NCBI RefSeq assembly: GCF_003427025.1
Contig: NZ_QVAI01000018.1
Span: 99,912-163,911, forward strand
Direction of reading: 5' to 3'
Length of the DNA: 64,000 nucleotides
DNA from: Jiangella endophytica
Lineage (GTDB): Bacteria > Actinomycetota > Actinomycetes > Jiangellales > Jiangellaceae
Under the pieces are notes generated by a model. The model saw only the letters and a program-made list of their open reading frames with translations, had not been told where the DNA came from and did not search any database. Each line of letters begins with the position of its first letter. Within the stretch, counting starts at the first letter, position 1. The position numbers and the translations under genes were made by a program. This document shows positions 10,320-18,237 of the stretch, one piece after another.

Positions 10320-11132
10320 TCAGGCGCCGACTCCGGCCTTCTCGCGCCGTGTGCGGCCACCCGCTCGCGGCGTCGGCGACGTGTCTGCGGGTGTGTCGGC
10401 CGCCTGACGTGTCTTGGCGGGCGCGGCCGTCGGCGAAGCGGCCGAACGGTCGCCACCGTCAGCACCGCCACCGCTACCGCCGCTGACGGCCGGGGACCGG
10501 TTGCCCGCCGATCGGTCGTCGCCCATCAGGCGGTCGCCGGCTGCCATGCGATCGCCGGCGGTCAGACGGTCGCCGACCGCTGCCGGGGCGCGGCTGAGGA
10601 TCTGGTCGACGGTGGTGCCACCGGCTGCCGGCGAGGCCTCGAGGGCCGGCCGCGAACCGGACATGATCTCTCCGGTCCGCTGATCGACGGTGCCGTGCTG
10701 ATCGTCGGTGAAGTAGGCGGCACGCACGGAGTCGACGGCGTCGTCGTCCTCGGGGAGGATCGGCTGCCGGCTGACCTTGGTGAACGAGGACGTGCCGCGG
10801 TAGAGATCGTGACCGAGGCTGCGGGCGGTGATCTCCGGCGAGACGCGCATGACGTGGTTGTCGTCGCGCCACTCCCGATTCCTGAGCCGCCCGTGCACGA
10901 CCACCGGATCGCCCTTGCGCAACGACGCCTTGATGTTGTCGGCCAGCGGCGACCGCCAGCAGTAGACGGTGTAGAAGGACGTGTCGTCGTCGACCCAGGA
11001 CCGTGCCCGGGTGTCGTACCGCTGGCCGTTGCAGGCCAGCCTGAAGCTGGCGAACGTCTCGCCCTTCTTGGTGGCGTCCAGCCGGGGTTCGGTCGCGACG
11101 TTCCCGACGACGGTGATCATGACCTCGCTCAT
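10320..11132 (-). CDS. ssb: Single-stranded DNA-binding protein with long tail (SsbB-like)
   Basis: 270-residue SSB. Residues 1-115 form the OB fold (MITVVGNVATEPRLDATKKGE, FASFRLACNGQRYD, TVYCWRSPLADNIKASLRKGDPVVVHGRLRNREW). The remaining 150 residues are disordered, with a short repeated unit (GDRLTAGDRMAAGDRLMGDDR) and an Arg/Pro/Ala end. The canonical acidic tip that recruits replication partners is absent; the protein ends in EKAGVGA. This suggests an accessory SSB rather than the main replication SSB. ATG 11132 has AGGAG about 8 nt upstream. Confidence 0.88.
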   Translation of the reverse strand: MSEVMITVVGNVATEPRLDATKKGETFASFRLACNGQRYDTRARSWVDDDTSFYTVYCWRSPLADNIKASLRKGDPVVVHGRLRNREWRDDNHVMRVSPEITARSLGHDLYRGTSSFTKVSRQPILPEDDDAVDSVRAAYFTDDQHGTVDQRTGEIMSGSRPALEASPAAGGTTVDQILSRAPAAVGDRLTAGDRMAAGDRLMGDDRSAGNRSPAVSGGSGGGADGGDRSAASPTAAPAKTRQAADTPADTSPTPRAGGRTRREKAGVGA

Positions 11133-11592
11133 GTGGCGACTCCTGTGCTCGTACCCGATGAGGTTGACGAGAACGAGATTTCCGTTCGGAGCGACCGATC
11201 GAAAGGCCGGTCCGGCGGAATGTGGACAACTCCGCGAACTCGCGTGCCTTGTGGACGACGACGTGCGCAGGGCGCGGCGGGCTCGGCGCCCCGATGCGCC
11301 GCCGGGCGTGGTCGGCGGCGGTCGGGCGCCGACGGTCAACGGCAGTGAACGGCAGTGGACGGCTGTGGCGGCTGCCGTCCACGGGGTTTCGAAGAAGATG
11401 CACTCCGCCCGCTCGGCGTTGATCGGCTGGACGACGATCCTCAAGTGACGCTCGCGGCCAACGCGGCCGCGGACCGACATGCCGCAGCCGACGTCCGGAG
11501 CTGACGTCCCGGAGCCGATATCGGCGCCGAGTCTCGGAGATCGGCATACCGGGGCCGGCCGTCGCTCCCGGCCAGTTGGGCAGCGGTCCCGA
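11133..11592. other. 460-bp region with an echo of the neighbouring GTPase 3' end
   Basis: Lies between the GTPase stop and the ssb start. It holds the ssb promoter region, a triple 10-bp near repeat (ACGGCAGTGA/ACGGCAGTGG/ACGGCTGTGG, about 11339-11368), and at 11421-11437 a 17-base identity (GATCGGCTGGACGACGA) with 11653-11669 inside the GTPase C-terminus. Read on the minus strand it gives VVQPINAERAE, matching VVQPIDAELAK of the GTPase. No intact gene is seen. Confidence 0.45.
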
Positions 11593-13293
11593 TCAGGTGA
11601 GGGCGCGGTCCAGAGCGGTCTTGAAGGTGCCGTACTTGGCCAGTTCGGCATCGATCGGCTGGACGACGACATCGGAGGCGACGCCGTCGACGAGGTCGCG
11701 GAGTTGGCGGCGGACCCGAGCTTCCTGCCGCCGGCTCCCCCGCCGCGCGGCCACGAGCCCGAGCAACCCGAGCAACACGCCCAGCACCAGCCCGCCCGCC
11801 AGCAGCACGGTCGGCACAGGGATGCCGCCCACCGCCGGCTCGGACACGTCGAAGCGGAGGAACGACGTACCGGCCAGCGCGAGCAGCCAGAGCACGCCCG
11901 CCGCCGCGGTCAGCAGGGACAGCCACTGCAGCGCGTTGAACAGCCGCCACCAGCCAGGCCGCGCCGCGATCCCGAAGTCGGTCCCGGCGACCCGCCGATC
12001 GATCTCGTCGGGCAGCCGCGTACCCGCCGATGCGGCGACGGAGCGGACGGCGTCGCGCCAGGCGGGCGGCAGGGAGCCGGCCGCCGCGTCGCCGTACTCG
12101 CGGACCGCGGCGTCGGATCGGGACCGCTGCACCGTCGTCGGCGCGGGCAACGAGACCCGGCCACCCGAGCCACCAGACCCGCCGGCACCACCCGAGCCAC
12201 CAGACCCACCCGAGCCTCCAGGCCCGCCGGAACCCGCGGACGGGGACAACGCCGACGCCCGCATCCGAACGCCCAGCTTCGCCAGCGGATCGCGTCGAAA
12301 CCGGCCCAGCCACCGGGTGATCGGCCACCCGGTCGCCACGCGCGCCCGCTGCAGATACGACCGTCCCGCAGCCGTCGCGACGACGTCGGCACCCGACGCC
12401 TCGGCGACCGCCGAGGCGAGCCGCCGTCGCTCCGGCTCGCCGACGGACCCGGGCGAACCCTCGCCGACCGCGGCAGCGACCAGCTCGGCCGTCATCCTGA
12501 TGTCGGCCTCGATCCGCTCGTCGACGGCGCGGCGCTTGGTGACGGCGGTCCGGATGAGGTCGACCAGCACCTCGACGCCGTCGCCCGTCGCCGCCGACAG
12601 GGCGACCACCGGGACCTCGTCCAGCCCGTCCTTGTCGAGCAGTCCACGCAGGTCGGTGACGCACTCGACGACGTCACCGCGGGTGAGCCGGTCGATCTGG
12701 TTGAGCACGATCACGGTGACGCCCTGGTGCGACGCCAGCGGCCGCAGGTACCGCTCGTGCAGCGCGGCGTCGGCGTACTTCTGCGGGTCGAGGATCCACA
12801 CGAACAGGTCGACCATCTCGACGAGGCGGTCGACGGTGTCGCGGTGCGCCTTCTGGGTGGAGTCGTGGTCCGGCAGGTCGAGCAGCACGAGCCCGTCGAG
12901 GTCGTCGCTCTCGCCGGAGTCCAGGACGCTCTCACGGGCGACCCGGTGCCGCGGCGGCACGTCGAGCCAGTCCAGCAGCGGGATCACCCCCTGCGTCCCC
13001 CACACGACGGCCAGCGGGTCCGACGTCGTCGGGCGGCGGACGCCGACGACCGAGACCTCCATGCCGGAGATGCGGTTGAACAGCGTCGACTTCCCGCTGC
13101 CCGTGGCGCCGGCCAGCGCGACGACGGTGTGCTCGACCGACAGCTGCCGGCGCTCACCGGCGCGGTCGACCACCACCTGCACCGTCCCGGCGAGGTCCGA
13201 CGGCAGCCGCTTGCCACCGGCGGCGACCGCCTCCTGCAGCGCGGTCACCCGTTCCGGCAGCGTGATGCGGCCGCGGCGGGACCACCTCTTCAT
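11593..13293 (-). CDS. Dynamin-like membrane GTPase, second of pair
   Basis: 566-residue GTPase. The P-loop is AGATGSGKST (61-70), G3 is DLPDHD near 145 and G4 is NQID near 205. After the GTPase domain comes a helical part, a Gly/Ser linker encoded at about 12150-12240 (GGSGGSGGSGG type), and two C-terminal membrane helices (LTAAAGVLWLLALAG and VLLAGGLVLGVLLGLLG), then a basic C-terminus. It is often named ABC transporter in databases, but it has no ABC signature. Its ATG overlaps the stop of the upstream GTPase (ATGA). The pair resembles the adjacent DynA/DynB proteins that support Streptomyces sporulation septa; I infer a septum or membrane-remodelling role. Confidence 0.75.
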   Translation of the reverse strand: MKRWSRRGRITLPERVTALQEAVAAGGKRLPSDLAGTVQVVVDRAGERRQLSVEHTVVALAGATGSGKSTLFNRISGMEVSVVGVRRPTTSDPLAVVWGTQGVIPLLDWLDVPPRHRVARESVLDSGESDDLDGLVLLDLPDHDSTQKAHRDTVDRLVEMVDLFVWILDPQKYADAALHERYLRPLASHQGVTVIVLNQIDRLTRGDVVECVTDLRGLLDKDGLDEVPVVALSAATGDGVEVLVDLIRTAVTKRRAVDERIEADIRMTAELVAAAVGEGSPGSVGEPERRRLASAVAEASGADVVATAAGRSYLQRARVATGWPITRWLGRFRRDPLAKLGVRMRASALSPSAGSGGPGGSGGSGGSGGAGGSGGSGGRVSLPAPTTVQRSRSDAAVREYGDAAAGSLPPAWRDAVRSVAASAGTRLPDEIDRRVAGTDFGIAARPGWWRLFNALQWLSLLTAAAGVLWLLALAGTSFLRFDVSEPAVGGIPVPTVLLAGGLVLGVLLGLLGLVAARRGSRRQEARVRRQLRDLVDGVASDVVVQPIDAELAKYGTFKTALDRALT

Positions 13294-15005
13294 CCGGCGT
13301 CCTCCCGGGCCTGCTCGACGGTGACGAGTGCGGCCCGCAGCGCGTCGCCCGCGCCCGCCTCGACGGGTAGTCCCCCGAGCCGGTCGGTGAACCGCGCGGA
13401 CTCGGTCCGCAACAGCTCCTCGACCCGTTGTGACAAGTCGGCGCGGGCACCGGCGGCCAGTCGCCGCACGGCCTCGTCGCCGAAGAACGCCTCCAGCAGT
13501 TTCTGCCCGACGACGGCCGTCCCGCCCGCGACGCCGACCTCGGCGCCGGTCAGCCCGGCCGTCGACGCGAACACGACGATCATCAGCGCGAGCCCGAGCC
13601 CGTTGACGCCGAACGAGAGCAGCCGGGCGTTGAACCGCTTGTCCGCGCCCTCGGTCCGGACCATCTCCAGGACGGCGTCCTGCCACTCGCGGACCGTCTT
13701 GGAGCTGAGTTCCGGCAGGTCACCGTTCGTGCGGGAGAGGTCGTCGGCACCCAGCAGGGCCCGGCCGGCGGCGGAGTCGCGCCATTTGCCGTCGGCCTTC
13801 TCGGCGGCCCGGTTCGCCTCCTCGACGATCATCGCGGCGAGGCCGCTCTCGATCGCCTCCTCGACCGCCGCCGCGGGCTGCGGCCGTCCCTTCAGGAACG
13901 CCGTCACCTTGTCGCGTAGCCGGCCGACCCGGGCCTCCAGCGAGCGCATGAAGTCGCCGGTCCCGACGAAGTCCTGCCAGCGGGCCAGCACCTCGCCGCG
14001 GAGCATGCTGCCGTCGGCGGACGCGGCGTCGATGCGCTTGGCCGCCTTGCCGTAGACGTGCGCGATCTCGTTCTGCAGCCGTGTCAGCGCCTCGACCTGG
14101 CGGTCGGCGGCGTCGGCGAGCTGCGGAACCTGCCGCAGAGCGCCGCTGATGGCGCCGTCGAGAGTCCGCCGGACGATCTCGTTGCGGGCCGACTCGTCCG
14201 CGGCCAGCCCGTCCAGCCAGGCACGCACCGACGCGACCGCCTCCTCGGGCAGCAGGCCGGAGTCGTCGGGCGCGGTCTCCTCGACGACCAGCAGCGGGGC
14301 CTCGGCCAGGCCGTGTTCGGCCAGCATCGCGGCCAGGTGGGTGCGGACCTCGCTGACGGCGTCCGGCGCGACGCGGTCGAGGACGACGGCGACGGCGGCC
14401 TGCCGGTCCGCGGCGGCGCGCAGGAAGTCCCACGGGACGGCGTCGGAGTAGCGGGCCGCGGTCGTGACGAACAGCCACAGGTCGGCGGCCGCCAGCAGTT
14501 GCGCGGCGAGCGTCCGGTTCTCGGTCACGACGGAATCGACGTCGGGGGCGTCGAGGATCGCGACCCCGGCCGGCAAACCGTCGTCGGCGACGAGCCGCAG
14601 CGCACCGCCGGCCTGGTCGTGGATCGCCACCCGCGGCAGGTCCGGCAGCACCCGCAGCTCGTCGAACCAGCCGACGTCGTCGGGATGGTGCACCAGGACC
14701 GGCGAGCGCGTCGTCGGCCGCAACACACCGGCGTCGCTGACCTTCCGACGGACCAGCGAGTTCACCAATGTCGACTTTCCGGCACCGGTCGATCCGCCGA
14801 CGACGGCGAGCAGCGGCGCGTCCAGCTGGTCGAGGCGCGGGAGGATGTAGTCGTCGAGCTGAGCGAGCATGTCGCGCCGCGTCGTGCGGACGTCGTCCGC
14901 GTCTCTGACCTCCAGCGGATACTGCACCCCCGAGAGCCGGCCGCGAAGTGCGGCGAGAGCGTCGTGAACGCTCACCTCTGCGGTATCCACTGGCGAATCT
15001 TGCAC
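13290..15005 (-). CDS. Dynamin-like GTPase, first of pair
   Basis: 571-residue dynamin-superfamily protein. The P-loop is GGSTGAGKST (70-79), with the switch Thr in LRPTTRSP and G3 as DAPDVDS near 150. A long helical stalk follows (DRQVEALTRLQNEIAHVYGKAAKR), then a hydrophobic segment (LLSFGVNGLGLALMIVVFASTAG) near 465-490 that probably inserts in the membrane, and a helical C-terminus. GTG 15005 has AGGAG about 10 nt upstream; GTG 14990 is an alternative. It is cotranscribed with the next GTPase through a 4-base overlap. Two unlike GTPases encoded together suggests hetero-oligomers, as in bacterial dynamin pairs. Confidence 0.75.
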   Translation of the reverse strand: MQDSPVDTAEVSVHDALAALRGRLSGVQYPLEVRDADDVRTTRRDMLAQLDDYILPRLDQLDAPLLAVVGGSTGAGKSTLVNSLVRRKVSDAGVLRPTTRSPVLVHHPDDVGWFDELRVLPDLPRVAIHDQAGGALRLVADDGLPAGVAILDAPDVDSVVTENRTLAAQLLAAADLWLFVTTAARYSDAVPWDFLRAAADRQAAVAVVLDRVAPDAVSEVRTHLAAMLAEHGLAEAPLLVVEETAPDDSGLLPEEAVASVRAWLDGLAADESARNEIVRRTLDGAISGALRQVPQLADAADRQVEALTRLQNEIAHVYGKAAKRIDAASADGSMLRGEVLARWQDFVGTGDFMRSLEARVGRLRDKVTAFLKGRPQPAAAVEEAIESGLAAMIVEEANRAAEKADGKWRDSAAGRALLGADDLSRTNGDLPELSSKTVREWQDAVLEMVRTEGADKRFNARLLSFGVNGLGLALMIVVFASTAGLTGAEVGVAGGTAVVGQKLLEAFFGDEAVRRLAAGARADLSQRVEELLRTESARFTDRLGGLPVEAGAGDALRAALVTVEQAREDAG

Positions 15006-15128
15006 TCTCGCACCGCTCCTGGCCAAGAGCCATGGCCCCATTGATGCCAATCGTTCACATGGCGAGTCACGGCTACGAGTCGATCGGCTAACGTCAGCCG
15101 GGCCGGAATGCCTTCGACGGAGGACCGC

Positions 15129-15650
15129 ATGTCGCTCGCACGACCCACCCCGCCCGACCCGTACACCCTGCTCCCGGCCGTCCCGTCCATGACGCTGACC
15201 AGCGACGACGTCCGCGACGGCGAGCAGCTCGCCGGCGACTACATCGCCAAGGCGGCCGGCGGGGCGAATCTCTCGCCGCAGTTGTCGTGGTCCGGAGCGC
15301 CCGACGGCACCCGCAGTTACGCGCTCACGTGCTTCGACCCGGACGCGCCGACACCGAGCGGCTTCTGGCACTGGGTCGTCGTCGACCTTCCCGCGACGAG
15401 GACGTCCATCGCGCGCGGCGCCGGGCTGCCCTATCCGGCGTTCGCGGTCAAGAACGACGCCGGCACGGCCGAGTACTTCGGCTCCGCCCCGCCTCCGGGC
15501 GACGTCCCGCACCGGTACTTCTTCGTCGTCCACGCCGTCGACATCGAGATGCTCGGGGTCGACGACACCGCCTCACCGGCCGTCGTCTCGTTCAACCTCG
15601 CGTTCCACACGCTCGCACGCGGCATCGTGGCTCCGGTCTACTCGCACTGA
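15129..15650 (+). CDS. YbhB/YbcL-type PEBP family protein
   Basis: 173-residue phosphatidylethanolamine-binding protein-like (Raf kinase inhibitor-like) protein. Signature blocks are ANLSPQLSWSGAP, the anion-binding DPDAPTPSGFWHWVV, and the C-terminal HRYFFVVHAVD. The biochemical role of bacterial members is not settled. The start ATG 15129 has GGAGG 5 nt upstream. The next gene, a methyltransferase, begins only 7 bp after the stop, so the two are likely cotranscribed. Confidence 0.88.
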   Translation: MSLARPTPPDPYTLLPAVPSMTLTSDDVRDGEQLAGDYIAKAAGGANLSPQLSWSGAPDGTRSYALTCFDPDAPTPSGFWHWVVVDLPATRTSIARGAGLPYPAFAVKNDAGTAEYFGSAPPPGDVPHRYFFVVHAVDIEMLGVDDTASPAVVSFNLAFHTLARGIVAPVYSH

Positions 15651-15657
15651 TCCCCCC

Positions 15658-16572
15658 GTGATCCACCAGCACCCGCTCGCCTACCTCGTCGGCCTCGAGG
15701 GGGTCGTGTTGCTGCGCGCGTTCGCCGGCCGGCACGACGAGGAGTTCGTGGCCGCCCGGCTGGCCGAGATCCGGTCGCTGCTGGACCGCGCCGACGAGCT
15801 GGGCGCGGGCGGGTCCGCGACGGAGCTGACGTCGGCCGAGGCGTACGGATGGTGGGCCGGCGGGTATGACGAGCCCGGCAACCAGCTGATCGACATCGAG
15901 GGCCCGATCGTCCGGTCGCTGCTCGACGAGCTCCCGGCCGGCGTCGCGCTGGACGCAGCCTGCGGTACCGGCCGGCACGCGGAGTACCTGGCCGGGCTCG
16001 GGCACAGCGTCGTCGGGGTGGACAGCTCCCCGGAGATGCTGGCGGTCGCGCGGGCGAAGGTCCCGTCGGGCCGGTTCGAGTCCGGCGACCTCGCGTCGCT
16101 GCCGGTGCCTGACGACGGCGTCGACCTGGTCGTGTGCGCGCTGGCGCTGTCGCACGTCGCCGATCTCGCGCCGGTGTTCGCCGAGTTCGCCCGCGTGCTG
16201 CGGCCGGGCGGCCAGCTGGTCGTCTCGGACGCGCGCGGCCGCCTCGGCGACGTCGGCCTGCCGATCGTCGTGCCCGGGCCGGACGGCCGCATGGGGTACC
16301 TGCCGAACCGCAGCCGGCCGGCCGGCGAGTACCTCGCCGCCGCGCTGCCTCTCGGCTTCGAGGTCCGGCACTGCGTGGAACCGCTGCGGCCGTCGCCGTT
16401 CGTCGGCCCGGACGGCGTGCCGCCGAGCGCCCCGGGCGCGACTCCGCCGCTCCGGCCGTCGGGTACGCCGCCGAACATCTGGTCGCTGCACCCGCTGATC
16501 CCCGACGCCGCGAACGCCGCCTACGAGGGCAGCCCCATGGCGATCGTGTGGCGGTTTCAGCTGACGTCGTAG
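15658..16572 (+). CDS. Class I SAM-dependent methyltransferase
   Basis: 304-residue methyltransferase. SAM motif I is ALDAACGTGRHAEYLA (about 98-113), the acidic residue of motif II is VVGVDSSPEML, and motif IV/post-I is DDGVDLVVCALALSH, followed by FARVLRPGGQLVVSD. The N-terminal 70 residues (HPLAYLVGLEGVVLLRAFAGRHDEEF) form a helical extension; that extension, as I recall it from actinobacterial relatives, is why I keep GTG 15658. The methyl acceptor is unknown. The C-terminal codons overlap the convergent NUDIX gene by 16 bp. Confidence 0.85.
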   Translation: MIHQHPLAYLVGLEGVVLLRAFAGRHDEEFVAARLAEIRSLLDRADELGAGGSATELTSAEAYGWWAGGYDEPGNQLIDIEGPIVRSLLDELPAGVALDAACGTGRHAEYLAGLGHSVVGVDSSPEMLAVARAKVPSGRFESGDLASLPVPDDGVDLVVCALALSHVADLAPVFAEFARVLRPGGQLVVSDARGRLGDVGLPIVVPGPDGRMGYLPNRSRPAGEYLAAALPLGFEVRHCVEPLRPSPFVGPDGVPPSAPGATPPLRPSGTPPNIWSLHPLIPDAANAAYEGSPMAIVWRFQLTS

Positions 16573-17276
16573 TCGAGGCGGACGATCCAGCGGACGGCGT
16601 TGTCGCCGAGGGGTTCGACGCTGCTCGTGGCGGCCAGTGGCCGGCCGACGGTGACGTCGGCCCCCTGTTCGCGGAACGCGGCGCGGATCGTCTCGGCCGG
16701 GTCGGCGCCGTGGTCGAGGAGTCCGCCGGCGATGTCGCCGCCGGGCCGGCGTCCGTAGGCCGCGACGCGCTGCTCGACGCGGACGCCGTCGGGCGCGGGT
16801 GGGTGCGGCGCGCGGGGCGTCACCGGCACGCCGTCGCCGTCGTCGTACATCGCGAGCCCGGCCTTGACCAGCGAGACCCTGGGGGCCGCGGCGAGTTCGT
16901 CACGCGACAGCCAGGCGGCGAGGTCGCTGGTGCCGCCGACCTCGTGCGTCAGCTCGCCGCCGATGACGCGCCCGCGGTAGACGATGCGCACGGCATGGAA
17001 GTCGAGCCCGTCGAAGCCCTCAGGCACGTGATGTCGCCCGACGAAGCGCTCGACGTCGATCCCGATCAGTGCGTCGAGTTCGCACACGTAACCGGTCTCC
17101 TCGAACAGCTCGCGCAGCGCGCCCTGCTGAGGGTCCTCGACCGGATCCAGCCCGCCGCCGGCCAGCGACCACTGCGGGCCGTCCTCGTAGCCGATCCAGC
17201 GCGAGAACAGGATGCGGCCGTCGTCGTCCTCGCAGATGACGTAGGCGGAGACACGCAGACGCTGGAAGAGGGCCAC
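16557..17276 (-). CDS. NUDIX hydrolase with C-terminal extension
   Basis: 239-residue NUDIX pyrophosphohydrolase. The Nudix box runs from G41 to Y63 and matches G-x5-E-x7-REUxEExGU (GGLDPVEDPQQGALRELFEETGY). Residues after about 150 form an unusual extension (APDGVRVEQRVAAYGRRPGG...RAAFREQGADVTVGRPL...RWIVRLDYDVS) that may be a second small domain. The substrate is unknown. GTG 17276 lies 9 nt from the -10-like TACGGT that overlaps the promoter of the divergent YbaK gene. An upstream extension of the frame to 17774 is antisense to ybaK and is rejected. Confidence 0.82.
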   Translation of the reverse strand: MALFQRLRVSAYVICEDDDGRILFSRWIGYEDGPQWSLAGGGLDPVEDPQQGALRELFEETGYVCELDALIGIDVERFVGRHHVPEGFDGLDFHAVRIVYRGRVIGGELTHEVGGTSDLAAWLSRDELAAAPRVSLVKAGLAMYDDGDGVPVTPRAPHPPAPDGVRVEQRVAAYGRRPGGDIAGGLLDHGADPAETIRAAFREQGADVTVGRPLAATSSVEPLGDNAVRWIVRLDYDVS

Positions 17277-17285
17277 GAGGACGGG

Positions 17286-17295
17286 ACCGTAGCAT
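17286..17295. promoter_or_regulatory. Overlapping divergent -10 boxes
   Basis: ACCGTA (17286-17291; TACGGT on the minus strand) serves the NUDIX gene and TAGCAT (17290-17295) serves the YbaK-like gene. They share two base pairs. The two GTG starts are only 25 bp apart, leaving essentially no leader on either transcript. Confidence 0.6.
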
Positions 17296-17301
17296 CGAGG
17301 G

Positions 17302-17859
17302 GTGACAACTCCGATGATCGGCCGGCTGGCGGCAGAGCCGGCGCTGTCCCGTCCCGACCTGCTCGGCGGCCCGGTCAAGTCCGCGTTGGAAGGATCCCCG
17401 GCGGCGCCGTCCGTGTACGTCGCGCCGATCGACCCGGAGCTGGCCGACACAGCCGAGTTCTGCGCGGCGTACGACGTGGCGCCCGAGGAGTCGGCGAACT
17501 GCGTCGTCGTCGCCGGCAAGCGTGAAGGCGTGGAACGGGTGGCCGCCTGCATGGTCCTCGCGACGACGCGCGCCGACGTCAACGGCGTCGTCCGCAAGCT
17601 GCTCGGCGTGCGGAAGGCGTCGTTCCTGCCGATGGCGTCCGCCGTCGAGTCGACCGGCATGGAGTACGGCGGCATCACCCCCATCGGGCTGCCCGCCGAC
17701 TGGCCGATCCTGGTCGACCCTGCCGTCGCCGCGCTACCCTTCGCGGTGGTCGGCAGCGGTGTGCGCGGCTCCAAGCTGGCGCTCCCCGGGCCCGTGTTGG
17801 CGGCGTGGCCCGGCGCCCAGGTGGTCGAAGGCCTCGGCCGGCCCGTGCAGCAAGGCTGA
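17302..17859 (+). CDS. YbaK/EbsC-family aminoacyl-tRNA deacylase-like protein
   Basis: 185-residue protein of the YbaK/ProX editing-domain family, whose members hydrolyse mischarged aminoacyl-tRNA. Typical blocks are NCVVVAGKREGVERVAACMVLATTRADVNGVVRKLLGVRKASFLPMASAVESTGMEYGGITPIGLP, with the conserved Lys and the GGxxPxG loop, and the C-terminal SGVRGSKLALPGP. The GTG at 17302 stands 6 nt after TAGCAT, fitting leaderless expression. The gene is followed 30 bp later by tRNA-Arg. Confidence 0.85.
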   Translation: MTTPMIGRLAAEPALSRPDLLGGPVKSALEGSPAAPSVYVAPIDPELADTAEFCAAYDVAPEESANCVVVAGKREGVERVAACMVLATTRADVNGVVRKLLGVRKASFLPMASAVESTGMEYGGITPIGLPADWPILVDPAVAALPFAVVGSGVRGSKLALPGPVLAAWPGAQVVEGLGRPVQQG

Positions 17860-17889
17860 TCTTTCGGTCACAATGTCCCTGTCTGCGAT

Positions 17890-17963
17890 TGCGCCTGTAG
17901 CTCAGCTGGATAGAGCAGGAGCCTTCTAAGCTCTTGGTCGGGGGTTCGAGTCCCTCCAGGCGC
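17890..17963 (+). tRNA. tRNA-Arg (anticodon UCU)
   Basis: The acceptor stem GCGCCTG (17890-17896) pairs with CAGGCGC (17956-17962), discriminator A. The D arm is GCTC...GAGC, the anticodon stem GGAGC/GCTCT with loop CTTCTAA gives UCU, and the T arm contains GGTTCGAGTCC. CCA is not encoded. It decodes the rare AGA/AGG codons. An integrase remnant lies directly downstream. Confidence 0.95.
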
Positions 17964-18030
17964 ACCCAGCTCACAGCCGATCATGAGCGCCTCCCTTCCG
18001 GCCGGCGGCTGGTCGGCAATTGGTCGGTAA

Positions 18031-18230
18031 CTAGGCGGCTTTCGGTCGTTGCGACCGGCCGTCGCGGGCGGTGCGCGCCTTCGCGTTCATCCGCCTGGCG
18101 ACATCGCTCAGGTCATCGGGGAACAGGCTCGCGTAGTGGCGCAGCGTCGTCGCGGCGTCCTCGTGGCCCAGCATCCGGGCGACGACGGAGGCTCCGGCGT
18201 CGATGGCAAGGCGCGCCGCGCGAACTGAGG
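18031..18230 (-). pseudogene. C-terminal fragment of a tyrosine recombinase (integrase)
   Basis: Minus-strand codons ending at TAG (18031-18033) read RLAIDAGASVVARMLGHEDA, then ATTLRHYASLFPDDL. This is the end of a phage-type integrase: the LGH block of the active site and the nucleophile Tyr in LRHYASLF. The N-terminal and central parts, including the first catalytic Arg, are missing; upstream codons degrade near 18230, where a DinB gene ends. Its place 70 bp from tRNA-Arg marks an old integration at the tRNA 3' end. I could not find a second att copy by eye in this window. Confidence 0.75.
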
Positions 18231-18237
18231 CCAGGGC

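Noticed and set aside
12140..12245. Tandem GC-rich repeat resembling a short CRISPR-like or minisatellite array
   Set aside because: It encodes the Gly/Ser linker of the GTPase in frame; repeat units vary and have no spacers.
11479..14055. 858-codon plus-strand ORF opposite the GTPases
   Set aside because: Same artefact; Arg/Pro/Ser/Thr-rich composition and no start context.
13290..15533. Extension of the first GTPase frame upstream to 15533
   Set aside because: The extra 176 codons are antisense to the PEBP gene and lack similarity; GTG 15005 has a ribosome site.
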